From an uncultured Bacilli bacterium (GTDB taxonomy: Bacteria > Bacillota_I > Bacilli_A > RF39 > UBA660): 64,000 nt of DNA. Positions 8,127 to 16,916 of the stretch are shown here, in pieces (position 1 is the first letter of the stretch; every line of letters starts with the position of its first letter). The position numbers and the translations under genes are program-made. Where the stretch lies: positions 62,001 to 126,000 of the forward strand of contig CAKOLK010000002.1 of the NCBI GenBank assembly GCA_934096275.1, in the 5' to 3' direction. Under the pieces are notes generated by a model. The model had not been told where the DNA came from. It worked only from the letters and a program-made list of their open reading frames with translations, and did no database searches.

Positions 8127-10076
8127 ATGAAAAATAATACTAAAAGAAATATATTTCAATACATATCTATCTTTATGTTTTTTGCATTAATTTTTGTTTT
8201 GTTTAATGTCTTTTCTGCTAAAGAGCATAAGTTTACATATGATGAATTTATTGATAATTTGAATAAGGGGAATGTAACGGAACTTACTGTTGTTCCACGT
8301 TCTAATTCTTCTGTTTATGAAATAAAGGGTAAATTGTCTGATTATCAAGACAAAGAAACTTTTGTTGTGGATGTTCCTTATTCTGATAGCATAATATCAA
8401 ATATAGTTGATATTGCTGAGAAAAATAGTTTAAAGGTTACTACTGATAAGAATCCTGAAAATAGTTCTTTACTTATGATTGTTGTTAATGTGTTGCCTTT
8501 TATAGTATTGGTTGGGCTTGCTTTCTATTTCTTATCTAAGCAAGTAGGAAATGGTTCTAAATCTTTTGATTTTGGAAAGAGTAAAGCAAAACTTCATACT
8601 GATAAGAATAAAGTTACTTTTGATGATGTTGCGGGTTTGAAAGAAGAAAAGGTTGAAGTTAAAGAACTTATTGATTTTTTGAAGAATCCAAAAAAGTTTC
8701 AAAAACTTGGTGCTAGAATACCAAAGGGTATTTTATTAGTTGGTCCTCCAGGGACTGGTAAAACATTACTTGCACGTGCGGTCGCAGGAGAAGCTAATGT
8801 ACCATTTTACTATATAAGTGGTTCTGATTTTGTGGAACTTTTTGTAGGTGTTGGTGCTAGTCGTGTAAGAGATATGTTTAAACAGGCTAAACAGACTGCT
8901 CCATGTCTAATATTTATTGATGAAATAGATGCTGTAGGAAGACAAAGAGGTACTGGTTTAGGTGGTGGGCATGATGAAAGAGAACAAACTCTTAACCAAT
9001 TACTTACAGAAATGGATGGTTTTGGTGTCAATGAAGGAATAATTATTATTGCTGCTACTAATAGACCTGATGTTTTGGATCCTGCTCTTCTTAGACCAGG
9101 AAGGTTTGATAGACAAGTTACTGTTTCTTTGCCTGATTTTAATGAAAGAAAAGAAATACTTAGTGTACATGCTAAGAATAAAGTTTTGGCTAAGGATGTT
9201 ACATTGAATAATTTAGCTAAGCGAACTTCTGGTTTTTCTGGAGCTGATTTGGAAAACTTACTTAATGAGGCTGCACTTCTTGCAGTTAGGCGTGATAAAG
9301 ACGAAGTTACTATGACTGAAATTGATGAGGCTCATGATAGAGTATTAATGGGACCTGCTAAAACTTCTAGAAATATTACTAAGGAAGATAAAAAGATTAC
9401 TGCTTATCACGAAGCTGGTCATGTTGTAGCTGGATTGAAGCTTGAACAATCTAATATTGTTCAAAAGGTTACAATTATTCCACGTGGTATGGCTGGTGGA
9501 TATACTAATATTCAAAGTGAAGATGAAAGAATGCATACTACTAAGAGAGAACTTTTAGAAACTATTTCTACTTTACTTGCTGGTCGTGTTACTGAAAGTT
9601 TGGTATTTGATGATATTACAACTGGTGCATCAAACGATATTGAACGTGCTACTAAAATAGCTAGGGCTATGGTTTGTGAGTATGGTATGAGTGAACTTGG
9701 CCCAATGCAATTAGAACAAAATGAATCTAGTGTTTTCTTAGGTAGAGATTATAATAAGTCTAGAAATTTCTCGGATCAAGTTGCTTTTGAAATAGATAAG
9801 GAAATTAGAAAGATAATAGATGAATGTTATAAGAAAACTGAAGATATTATTAAGAATAATATGAAGCTTGTTGATTTAATTGCAGAGAATCTTGTTAAAT
9901 ATGAAACTCTTACTAAAGAACAAATTGATTATTTAGTAGAGAATGGTAAGATGAAAGATGAAGAAATAAAAGACGATGTTACTTTAGATGAACTTAAGTC
10001 TCTTGCAAAGGAAAAAGGTATTAAGGGATATACTAAAATGAGTAAGAATGAGTTGAAAAAGGAATTAGAAGAGTAA
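8127..10076 (+). CDS. ftsH: ATP-dependent zinc metalloprotease FtsH with extra Rho-N-like tail
   Basis: Membrane AAA+ protease that degrades misfolded membrane and regulatory proteins. The 649-aa protein shows a first membrane segment (about 11-29), an extracytoplasmic domain, a second membrane segment (about 114-136), Walker A GPPGTGKT (206-213), Walker B FIDEID (263-268), the second region of homology with [20 protein letters not shown], and the zinc site HEAGH (428-432). The start has AAGGAGGA. Unusually, the last 35 or so residues form a helix-turn-helix-like unit ([20 protein letters not shown] then [10 protein letters not shown]) resembling the Rho-N/SAP motif and not part of standard FtsH; see findings. 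Confidence 0.96.
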   Translation: MKNNTKRNIFQYISIFMFFALIFVLFNVFSAKEHKFTYDEFIDNLNKGNVTELTVVPRSNSSVYEIKGKLSDYQDKETFVVDVPYSDSIISNIVDIAEKNSLKVTTDKNPENSSLLMIVVNVLPFIVLVGLAFYFLSKQVGNGSKSFDFGKSKAKLHTDKNKVTFDDVAGLKEEKVEVKELIDFLKNPKKFQKLGARIPKGILLVGPPGTGKTLLARAVAGEANVPFYYISGSDFVELFVGVGASRVRDMFKQAKQTAPCLIFIDEIDAVGRQRGTGLGGGHDEREQTLNQLLTEMDGFGVNEGIIIIAATNRPDVLDPALLRPGRFDRQVTVSLPDFNERKEILSVHAKNKVLAKDVTLNNLAKRTSGFSGADLENLLNEAALLAVRRDKDEVTMTEIDEAHDRVLMGPAKTSRNITKEDKKITAYHEAGHVVAGLKLEQSNIVQKVTIIPRGMAGGYTNIQSEDERMHTTKRELLETISTLLAGRVTESLVFDDITTGASNDIERATKIARAMVCEYGMSELGPMQLEQNESSVFLGRDYNKSRNFSDQVAFEIDKEIRKIIDECYKKTEDIIKNNMKLVDLIAENLVKYETLTKEQIDYLVENGKMKDEEIKDDVTLDELKSLAKEKGIKGYTKMSKNELKKELEE

Positions 10077-10136
10077 AATTTTCTAATTTTTTTTCATTTT
10101 GGTGAAAATCGATATTTTGTTACTTTGTAGTGGTCT

Positions 10137-10162
10137 AAAAATGTGTTGGGAACACACTTTTT
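10137..10162 (+). terminator. Terminator behind ftsH
   Basis: AAAAATGTGTT, loop GGG, AACACAC and a T run (10158-10162); the stem has one A/C mismatch. A smaller hairpin (TTTTCA/TGAAAA) lies at about 10091-10108. Confidence 0.65.
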
Positions 10163-10239
10163 GTAACTTAAATGTCTTTTTTTTGTTCAATTTTTAATTT
10201 TGGTATTATTTTTGGTGATGAAAATTTAAAAAGTGCCAT

Positions 10240-10268
10240 TTTACAAGACGATTTTAATAGTATATAGT
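10240..10268 (+). promoter_or_regulatory. Candidate promoter of the adhesin-sortase operon
   Basis: TTTACA (10240-10245) and TATAGT (10263-10268) with 17-base spacing, about 45 bases before the ATG. Confidence 0.45.
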
Positions 10269-10312
10269 GTTTGTGTAAGAACATTATTCTTTGAATAGTT
10301 AGGAGGTGTTTT

Positions 10313-12355
10313 ATGAAGAGAATGTTTTTAGTTTTATTATTTTTTATTATTTTTTTAGAGGTTGATGCTGCTTCTTATAATGGAAAGTTATATGAGGTGC
10401 ATCATCCTGATTCTGGCTTTACTGTTTTTGCGGATGAAGGTTTAGATCTCATGGATTATAATAGTTGGATAATAAAGTCTAGTGTTGATAATAGAGTTTA
10501 TTATTGTATTGAACCAGAAACTAAATTAGATGGTTCTTCAAAAGGGAGTCATTCAATGATAACTGGTGATAAGAATATAATTAATAACTCTAAGCTTACT
10601 ACTAGTAAGTTTGATAAGATTAAACTTATTGCATATTATGGGTATGGATATAAAGACAATAATGTTGATCATACTGCTAAAAAATGGTATGGAATTACGC
10701 AAGTTATGATATGGAGAATTATGAGGCCTGATCTTACTTGGACTTTTAAATCTAGTAGAAATGCTAGTTCTAATAAAAGTCTTTATAGTAAGGAAGTTGC
10801 TGAGATTAATAAGTTGGTTAAAGAACATTTAGCAAAACCTAGTTTTGTTTCAAAAAAGTATAAAATTAAATTAGGTGAATCTATAGATATTAATGATACT
10901 AATAAGGTTTTATCTAATTATAATTTAGTTAGTTCTTTGAAAAATATTAAAGTTACAAGAAATGGGAATAAGATTAAAATTACTGCGATTAAAATAGGTA
11001 GTGATAAATTAACTTATAAAAAGTCTTCAAGAACTACTGAATCTTTTGCTCTTTTTGCTAGTTCTAATTATCAGGATATTATTTCTGTTGGTAATCCTAG
11101 TATTCCTAGTTTTAGTTTTGATGTTGAAGTAACTGGTGGTATTGTTAAATTAAATAAGATTGATTCTTTAAATAATTCTTTTAAAGCTCAAGGTGATGCT
11201 AAGTTAGTTGGTGCAGTTTATGAGGTTTTTGATTCGGATAATAAATCAGTTGGTAAAATTACCATCAATGAGAAAGGATTTGGGGAGTTACTTTTAGATT
11301 ATGGAAGTTACAAGATTAAAGAGGTTAAAGCTCCAGTTGGGTATAAAAAAAATGATAAGGTTTATGGTGCTGTTATTGATAAAGATCATTTGAATATTGA
11401 TATTGATGTTTCTGATGAGGTTATAAATGGCAAGATTATAATTAAGAAAAAGAAGGGTGGTACTGGTGAGGAGTTAGTTGCAGAAGGTAATGCATGCTTT
11501 GAAATTAAAGATTCTAGTTCTAATTTTGTTTCAGAGATATGTACAAATATAGATGGAGTTGCTTCTGCTACTTTACCATATGGAAAATATAGTATTTCTC
11601 AGATTAGTGGTGCTGATGGTTATAATTTTGTTAAATATTTTAATGTAAATGTTACTGAGGAAAAAGAATATGTTTATGAACTTGAAAACTTGCGTCCTTC
11701 CAAAGTTATATTTACTAAAGTTGATAAGAGTTTAGATTTGAAACTTTCTGATGCTTTTATCGAAGTATATGATTATAATGATAAGATGGTTTTTAGTGGT
11801 AAAACTGATGATGATGGGATGTTAGAATTTGATAATGTTAAGATTGGAAAGTATTATTTGATAGAAAAGGTTGCTCCAAAGTATTATAAATTGTCTTTAG
11901 ATAAGGTTTATTTTGATGTTTTATCAGATGGAAAAGTAATTGATGTTGAAATATCTAACGAGAGGAAAAAAGGCAAATTACTATTTATAAAGACTGATGG
12001 TAGTGGTCTTAAGAGATTATCTAATGCTTATTTTAAGATATATTTTAAAGATTTTGATAAACTTGTCTATGATGGTAAGACTGATAATGATGGTATGATT
12101 CGATTAGATAATTTGGATGCTGGTACTTATTGTATTTATGAGTCTCTTGCTCCTTCTGGATATAAACTTGATGATAAACCTAATTGTTTTGAAATAAAGG
12201 ATGAAAATGAAGTTATTAAGATTAATATGACTAATAATATGCTTGTAAAAGTTCCTGATACAGGAGAAGTTTCTTTTTCATTTATAGTTAAAGTGTGTTT
12301 GATATTTTTTGTTGTTAGTCTTTGTGTGGTGATTTACTATGTTAAAAAGTATTAG
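10313..12355 (+). CDS. Wall-anchored adhesin: thioester domain plus CnaB/SpaA repeats
   Basis: Secreted surface protein (680 aa). A signal peptide (1-20) is followed by a thioester-type head: Cys65 in VYYCIEP and Gln130 in WYGITQVMIW match the Cys...TQxxxW pair that forms an internal thioester able to bond covalently to host amines. A linker region leads to about four CnaB/SpaA-like beta domains (about 275-365, 370-455, 460-545, 550-640), each with a lysine-bearing first strand and a Y-x-I/L-x-E-type last strand (for example YKIKEVKAPVGY, YYLIEKVAPKYY and YCIYESLAPSGY) that in this family make isopeptide cross-links. The C-terminus has a sorting signal VPDTG (647-651), a hydrophobic stretch and a positive tail. 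The next gene, overlapping by 17 bases, is a sortase. Confidence 0.88.
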   Translation: MKRMFLVLLFFIIFLEVDAASYNGKLYEVHHPDSGFTVFADEGLDLMDYNSWIIKSSVDNRVYYCIEPETKLDGSSKGSHSMITGDKNIINNSKLTTSKFDKIKLIAYYGYGYKDNNVDHTAKKWYGITQVMIWRIMRPDLTWTFKSSRNASSNKSLYSKEVAEINKLVKEHLAKPSFVSKKYKIKLGESIDINDTNKVLSNYNLVSSLKNIKVTRNGNKIKITAIKIGSDKLTYKKSSRTTESFALFASSNYQDIISVGNPSIPSFSFDVEVTGGIVKLNKIDSLNNSFKAQGDAKLVGAVYEVFDSDNKSVGKITINEKGFGELLLDYGSYKIKEVKAPVGYKKNDKVYGAVIDKDHLNIDIDVSDEVINGKIIIKKKKGGTGEELVAEGNACFEIKDSSSNFVSEICTNIDGVASATLPYGKYSISQISGADGYNFVKYFNVNVTEEKEYVYELENLRPSKVIFTKVDKSLDLKLSDAFIEVYDYNDKMVFSGKTDDDGMLEFDNVKIGKYYLIEKVAPKYYKLSLDKVYFDVLSDGKVIDVEISNERKKGKLLFIKTDGSGLKRLSNAYFKIYFKDFDKLVYDGKTDNDGMIRLDNLDAGTYCIYESLAPSGYKLDDKPNCFEIKDENEVIKINMTNNMLVKVPDTGEVSFSFIVKVCLIFFVVSLCVVIYYVKKY

Positions 12356-12923
12356 AGGAGCTTGTATCTCGTTAATATTTTTATTCTTATTTCTTGCTTA
12401 TTCTGAAGTTTTCTTTTATGTTTCTTTTATTTATTATGATGAATCTATTCCTTTGTTTTCTGTTATGGAAGTTGATAGTATTGATAAATCTGTATCTTCT
12501 TTGGATGAGGCTATTGGAAGAATTGTAATTGATAAGATTAATTTAGATAGAAAGTTTTATTCTTTTGATTCTGATTTAAATGATGTGAATAAAAATGTTG
12601 CTATAATTTCTCCTTCTGATATGCCTGATGTTATTGGAGGAACTCTTATTCTTGCTGCTCATAGTGGTAATGTTAATACTGCGTATTTTAAAAGACTTAA
12701 TGAGCTTGTGATTGGTGATGTTGTAAGTGTTTATTATTCTGATAACAAATATGTTTATAAAGTTTCTTCTTTTTACGAAGAAAAAAGGAATAGTTCTATA
12801 GTTATAAAAAGAGAAAAGATGAAAAATGTTTTGGTACTTACTACTTGTAAAATAGGTACAAAGAAGCAACTTGTTTATATTGCTAATCTTATTAATAAGT
12901 GTAATGTTGATGACAATTGCTAA
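12339..12923 (+). CDS. Sortase, class C/D-like, partner of the adhesin
   Basis: Small sortase (194 aa) with one N-terminal membrane segment (about 9-31). The catalytic histidine is in LAAHSGN (His108) and the cysteine in LVLTTC (Cys170). The usual arginine a few residues after the cysteine is not there: the region reads TTCKIGTKKQLVYIA, with Lys175-Lys176-Gln177 where most sortases have an Arg. It overlaps the adhesin gene and so is very likely dedicated to attaching its VPDTG signal. Either a lysine replaces the arginine or the enzyme is impaired. The class assignment is approximate. Confidence 0.8.
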   Translation: MLKSIRGACISLIFLFLFLAYSEVFFYVSFIYYDESIPLFSVMEVDSIDKSVSSLDEAIGRIVIDKINLDRKFYSFDSDLNDVNKNVAIISPSDMPDVIGGTLILAAHSGNVNTAYFKRLNELVIGDVVSVYYSDNKYVYKVSSFYEEKRNSSIVIKREKMKNVLVLTTCKIGTKKQLVYIANLINKCNVDDNC

Positions 12924-12940
12924 TTTTTCTATAAAAACAC

Positions 12941-12970
12941 TTGCAAAAACATATAATTTATTGGTATAAT
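12941..12970 (+). promoter_or_regulatory. Promoter of rpsF-ssb-rpsR
   Basis: TTGCAA (12941-12946) and TATAAT (12965-12970) with 18-base spacing. Confidence 0.7.
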
Positions 12971-12988
12971 ATGTGCGAGTATTAAGTT

Positions 12989-13016
12989 ACTCCTTGCCTT
13001 TGTTAAAGGCCAGAGT
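12989..13016 (+). promoter_or_regulatory. rpsF leader hairpin (possible S6:S18 autoregulatory site)
   Basis: ACTC (12989-12992) pairs with GAGT (13013-13016), enclosing GCCTTT, loop GTT, AAAGGC, with small internal bulges. It lies in the 5' leader just before the rpsF ribosome binding site. In many bacteria S6:S18 bind their own mRNA leader; that this hairpin is such a site is an inference from position. Confidence 0.4.
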
Positions 13017-13034
13017 CCAAAAGGAGGTGCAAAA

Positions 13035-13322
13035 ATGAGAAAGTATGAAATAATGTTTATTGTTAAACCTACTCTTGATGAAGCTGCTATTAAAAAGGTT
13101 GCTGATGATGTAAAAGCAACATTTGAAAAGTTTAATAGTAATGTTTTAGAAGTTAAAGACATGGGTCAAAGAGATTTAGCTTATGAAATTAAAAAACATA
13201 AAAAAGGTTACTATTTCCTTTTCACAGTTGAAGCTACAGTAGATGCAATAGATGAGTTTAATCATATCGTTAATATTAGCGAAAATATTATTCGTGCATT
13301 AGTAGTAAAATTAGAAGATTAA
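13035..13322 (+). CDS. rpsF: 30S ribosomal protein bS6
   Basis: Ribosomal protein of the 30S platform that pairs with bS18. The 95 aa include the family start MRKYEIMFIVKPTLDE and the central GQRDLAYEIKKHKKGYYFL block, ending soon after the fold with no long tail. A strong AAGGAGGTG precedes it. First gene of the conserved rpsF-ssb-rpsR operon. Confidence 0.97.
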   Translation: MRKYEIMFIVKPTLDEAAIKKVADDVKATFEKFNSNVLEVKDMGQRDLAYEIKKHKKGYYFLFTVEATVDAIDEFNHIVNISENIIRALVVKLED

Positions 13323-13333
13323 TGAGGTAAATT

Positions 13334-13840
13334 ATGAATAAAGTATGTTTAATTGGTAGATTAACTAGGGACCCTGAATTAAGATATACTTCAAGTAATA
13401 GAGCGGTTGCATCTTTTACTCTTGCTGTAAATAGACAATTTACTAATCAAAGTGGTGAAAGAGAAGCTGACTTTATACCTGTTGTTGTTTGGGGTAAACA
13501 AGCAGAAAACGTTAAAAATTATATTAATCAAGGAAGTCAAATCGCAGTTGAAGGTAGAATTCAAACAAGATCTTATGACGATCAAAATGGTCAAAAAAGA
13601 TATGTTACTGAAGTTGTAGCTGATGCTGTTCATTTTATTGAATCTAGAGCTAGTCGTGAACAAAGAGGTAATGCTCCTGCTCAAAATAATTATTCACAAA
13701 ATAATTATCAATCTGCTCCAGTAAATAATGAGGCAACACCATATGATTTTGGTAATAATCAAACTACAAATGTAGTAGATGATCCATTCAAAGATTTTGG
13801 TGATGAAATTAAAATTGGAGACAATGAATTGCCTTTCTAA
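13334..13840 (+). CDS. ssb: Single-stranded DNA-binding protein SSB
   Basis: Tetrameric SSB that protects single-stranded DNA in replication and repair. OB-fold residues 1-105 begin [19 protein letters not shown] and contain [20 protein letters not shown] and [21 protein letters not shown] flexible Gln/Asn-rich linker follows, and the C-terminus ends DNELPF, the acidic tip that recruits partner enzymes (usually DDxPF; here the last residues are ELPF). Length 168 aa is normal. Confidence 0.96.
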   Translation: MNKVCLIGRLTRDPELRYTSSNRAVASFTLAVNRQFTNQSGEREADFIPVVVWGKQAENVKNYINQGSQIAVEGRIQTRSYDDQNGQKRYVTEVVADAVHFIESRASREQRGNAPAQNNYSQNNYQSAPVNNEATPYDFGNNQTTNVVDDPFKDFGDEIKIGDNELPF

Positions 13841-13854
13841 GAAGGAGGAAAATT

Positions 13855-14070
13855 ATGGCAGAATTTTATAGAAAAAGAAAAAAAGTTTGTTACATGTGTG
13901 CTGGTAAACAAATTAATTATAAAGATGTAGAAATACTTAAAAAATATGTTAATGAAAAAGGTAAGATTTTACCTAGACGTGTAACTGGAGCTTGTGCTAA
14001 ACATCAAAGATATATTGCTGAACAAATTAAAAGAGCTCGTATGATTGCTTTATTACCATTTACAAAATAA
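13855..14070 (+). CDS. rpsR: 30S ribosomal protein bS18, zinc-binding form
   Basis: Ribosomal protein (71 aa) with [20 protein letters not shown] and [13 protein letters not shown]. It has a CYMC pair near the N-terminus and a further cysteine in GACAKHQR, the layout of a zinc-ribbon-like (C+) S18; the common Firmicutes version replaces that last cysteine by serine (TSAKYQR). AAGGAGGA precedes the start; a terminator follows immediately. Confidence 0.96.
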   Translation: MAEFYRKRKKVCYMCAGKQINYKDVEILKKYVNEKGKILPRRVTGACAKHQRYIAEQIKRARMIALLPFTK

Positions 14071-14094
14071 ACAAGAAATTGTTTATTTTTTTTC
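14064..14094 (+). terminator. Terminator of rpsF-ssb-rpsR
   Basis: AAAATAAACAA (14064-14074), loop GAAA, TTGTTTATTTT (14079-14089), more Ts. Perfect stem overlapping the rpsR stop. Confidence 0.85.
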
Positions 14095-14101
14095 TTTGTA
14101 A

Positions 14102-14130
14102 ATGACATATGATAAAAAATATAGTATAAT
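14102..14130 (+). promoter_or_regulatory. Promoter of the DHH phosphodiesterase-rplI-dnaB operon
   Basis: ATGACA (14102-14107) and TATAAT (14125-14130) with 17-base spacing. Confidence 0.65.
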
Positions 14131-14150
14131 AGAGTGGACAAGGAGGAGTT

Positions 14151-15110
14151 ATGGATTTTAAAAGTTTAAAAAAAATTCTAGCTAAAGAATTGTTTTTATC
14201 AAAAAAGATTTTTATTCTTGGACATAACAATATGGATATGGATGCTTTTGCATCAGTTCTTGGTTTTTCTTTAATATGTAAAAAGTATAAGAAAAAGTTT
14301 TATTTAGTTAGTGATGATAAGGAATTTGATTATGGAATAAATAAAGCTCTTGAAAAGATGAAGGGTATTAATTTTATTGATAGTAATGTTGCTGATGATT
14401 TAATTGATGATAAGAGTTTGATTGTTATACTTGATGTTAATAAGAAAAAACTTATTTGTTTAGATAAAATATCTTCTTATTCTAAAGTTATTATAATAGA
14501 TCATCATGATACTAATAGTGATACTATTGATACTGATTATTTATATATTGATAAGACTGTTAGTAGTGTTTCTGAAATTGTTTCTATGTTACTTAGGAAG
14601 TTTAGGGTAAAGATACCAAAAATGTATGCAACATTGCTTTTGTCTGGAATTATTTTAGATACTAATGGACTTAGTTATAAACTTAATCGTAGGACTTTCT
14701 TTTATTGTTATTATTTACTTAGTAATAATGCTGATATGAATCAATCTCAAGAGTTGTTAAAGGATGATTTTAATAGTTATTTGAGAAAGGTTAAATTGAT
14801 TGAAAAGACTACTATGTATAATGACTTTGCAGTTGTTGTTGATAAGTCTAACGACATATATTCTAGAAAGGATATAGCGATGGTAGCAGACTCTTTACTT
14901 ACTTTTCAAGATATTAAGAGTTGTGTAGTTACTGCTAAGATAGATAATGATGTTATTGGAATAAGTGCTAGATCTATTGATAAGATTGATGTTAATAAAT
15001 TTATGGCTAATTTTGGTGGTGGTGGCAACAAGAATGAAGGTGCTGCTGTTATTGAAAATGCTGAAATAGATGATATTGAAAATAAAATTCTTAAACTTAT
15101 AAAGAGGTGA
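14151..15110 (+). CDS. Stand-alone DHH-DHHA1 phosphodiesterase (GdpP catalytic core)
   Basis: Probable cyclic-di-AMP phosphodiesterase. The 319 aa correspond only to the catalytic DHH-DHHA1 part of GdpP: LGHNNMDMDAFAS (23-35) is the GdpP metal-binding signature, IIIDHHDT (113-120) the DHH motif, and FGGGGNKNEGAA near the C-terminus the DHHA1 substrate loop (the usual GGGGH has Asn here). GdpP in Bacillus has two membrane segments, a PAS and a degenerate GGDEF domain in front; none is present, and the promoter and AGGAGGAG site directly before the ATG show this is the real start. Its place in front of rplI and dnaB is exactly that of gdpP. Confidence 0.8.
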   Translation: MDFKSLKKILAKELFLSKKIFILGHNNMDMDAFASVLGFSLICKKYKKKFYLVSDDKEFDYGINKALEKMKGINFIDSNVADDLIDDKSLIVILDVNKKKLICLDKISSYSKVIIIDHHDTNSDTIDTDYLYIDKTVSSVSEIVSMLLRKFRVKIPKMYATLLLSGIILDTNGLSYKLNRRTFFYCYYLLSNNADMNQSQELLKDDFNSYLRKVKLIEKTTMYNDFAVVVDKSNDIYSRKDIAMVADSLLTFQDIKSCVVTAKIDNDVIGISARSIDKIDVNKFMANFGGGGNKNEGAAVIENAEIDDIENKILKLIKR

Positions 15111-15114
15111 GATT

Positions 15115-15549
15115 ATGCAAGTTATATTTATAAAAGATTTAAAGAATCAAGGTAAAAAGGGAGAAATTAAGGAAGTAAAAGATGGTTATGCTCAAAACTT
15201 TTTAATTAAGAATGGTTATGCTGTTAAAAAGAATGATGTTAATATGAGTATTTTAAATAAACAAAAGAAAGAGGAAAAAGAACTTGATGATTATAATAGA
15301 AAAATGGCTCTTGATATGAAAAATAAAATTGAAGGTGAAAAAATTTCTTTTGTTGTTAAAACAGGTGAGGGGGATAAGGTTTTTGGAAGTGTTTCTGCTA
15401 AACAAATTAAAGATAAACTTGATAAGTATAATATTTCTAAGAATCAAATTGTTATAGATAGTCCACTTAGTAGTTTGGGTTATCATGAAGTTAGAATAGA
15501 TTTGTATAAAGATATTTTTGCTATTGTAAGAGTTGAATTGAAGAAGTAG
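15115..15549 (+). CDS. rplI: 50S ribosomal protein bL9
   Basis: Ribosomal protein of 144 aa with the N-terminal MQVIFIKDLKNQGKKGEIKE and VKDGYAQNFLIKNGYA block, a long connecting helix and the C-terminal domain (GSVSAKQIKDKL). Start 4 bases after the previous gene, with AGAGGTGAG as ribosome binding site. In one operon with the c-di-AMP phosphodiesterase and dnaB, as in Bacillus. Confidence 0.96.
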   Translation: MQVIFIKDLKNQGKKGEIKEVKDGYAQNFLIKNGYAVKKNDVNMSILNKQKKEEKELDDYNRKMALDMKNKIEGEKISFVVKTGEGDKVFGSVSAKQIKDKLDKYNISKNQIVIDSPLSSLGYHEVRIDLYKDIFAIVRVELKK

Positions 15550-15554
15550 GTGAT

Positions 15555-16916
15555 ATGGTGAATAGAGAAATACCACAAAATATAGAAGCTGAACAATCTG
15601 TTATTGGAGCAATGTTACTTTCTAAGAGTGCAATTGTTGAAGCGATAGAGAGCTTGGTTCCTGAAAGTTTTTATTTAGATAAACATGGCAAGCTTTTTAA
15701 TGCTATTAAGAAGTTATATGATAATGGCATTCCGGTTGATTTTACAACACTTACTAATGAACTAAAAGATCAAGGTTTACTTAGTGCGGTTGGTGGTGTT
15801 GAGTATATAACTGAGATTATGGAACAAACTCCGATTGCTTCGAATGTTTCTTATTATATTAATATTGTTGAGGAAAAGAGTGTTTTAAGAAGGCTTATTG
15901 ATAGTGCTACTGACATTGCTTCTTTAGGATATAGTAATGAATATAATTTGGAAGAGACTTTGGATAAAGCTGAAAGTAAGATTTTGGAAGTTGTAAAAGA
16001 TAGAAAGGCTACTGATTTTAAGCATATGCCTGAGGTTCTTACTAATGTTCAAACTAATTTGGAAAAGCTTGCTGCTAATAAAGGAAAGATTAGTGGGCTT
16101 TCTTCTGGTTATATTGATATTGATAAGTTGACTGATGGTTTTCATCCAGGAGAGCTTATTATTTTAGCGGCTCGTCCATCAGTTGGTAAGACTGCTCTTG
16201 CTCTTAATATTGCGCAAAATGTTGCAATTAATGATAAGAAGTCTGTTATTATATTTACTCTTGAAATGTTGGCTGAGCAAGTTGTTCCTCGTATGATTGC
16301 ATCGGTTGGACAAATTGAGGCTTTTAAATTAAAGAATGGTAATTTAGAAAATAAGGATTGGTCTAGAGTAACTAGTGCTATGGCTACTCTTGCTGATACG
16401 AATATATATATAGCGGATACTACTAATATTACAGTGGGTGACATAAAGGCAAAGTCAAGAAGAGTTAAAGCTCAAGATCCTAACTTAGCACTTATTGTTA
16501 TCGATTATCTTACATTAATTAGTGGAATGAGTAGATATTCTGGGCAAAGGCAACAAGAAGTTTCTGAAATATCGCGTGCTCTTAAGGCTCTTGCTTTGGA
16601 ACTTCAAATACCTATTCTTGCTTTGGCTCAGTTGTCTCGTGCGCTTGAGGCTCGTGAAGATAAAAGACCTATACTTAGTGATTTAAGGGAATCTGGTCAA
16701 ATAGAACAAGATGCCGATATTGTTGCATTTTTGTATCGTGATGATTATCATAATAAAGAGGTTAGTACTCCAGATAATATTAGTAAAATAGAAGTTATTT
16801 TGCGTAAAAATAGGAATGGTAGTACTGGTACTGCTGAGTTACTTTTTAAGAAGAATACTCAATCTTTTATGAATTATACTAATGATATTAAAGAGGTTGG
16901 TGATAAGAGTGAATAA
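15555..16916 (+). CDS. dnaB: Replicative DNA helicase DnaB (DnaC in Bacillus naming)
   Basis: Hexameric helicase that unwinds DNA at the replication fork. The 453 aa comprise an N-terminal domain starting NREIPQNIEAEQSVIGAMLL, a linker and a RecA-like motor with Walker A ARPSVGKT (206-213), Walker B LIVIDYLTLI and the family block REDKRPILSDLRESGQIEQD. Start may be the ATG at 15555 or the GTG at 15558; the distance to AGGTGA slightly favours the latter. Overlaps the next gene by a few bases. Confidence 0.95.
   Translation: MVNREIPQNIEAEQSVIGAMLLSKSAIVEAIESLVPESFYLDKHGKLFNAIKKLYDNGIPVDFTTLTNELKDQGLLSAVGGVEYITEIMEQTPIASNVSYYINIVEEKSVLRRLIDSATDIASLGYSNEYNLEETLDKAESKILEVVKDRKATDFKHMPEVLTNVQTNLEKLAANKGKISGLSSGYIDIDKLTDGFHPGELIILAARPSVGKTALALNIAQNVAINDKKSVIIFTLEMLAEQVVPRMIASVGQIEAFKLKNGNLENKDWSRVTSAMATLADTNIYIADTTNITVGDIKAKSRRVKAQDPNLALIVIDYLTLISGMSRYSGQRQQEVSEISRALKALALELQIPILALAQLSRALEAREDKRPILSDLRESGQIEQDADIVAFLYRDDYHNKEVSTPDNISKIEVILRKNRNGSTGTAELLFKKNTQSFMNYTNDIKEVGDKSE

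Noticed and set aside
8810..9031. Minus-strand open frame inside ftsH
   Set aside because: Shadow of the conserved AAA+ coding sequence; no ribosome binding site and no family resemblance. The same applies to other antisense frames within rpoB, rpoC, secA and the PBP gene.
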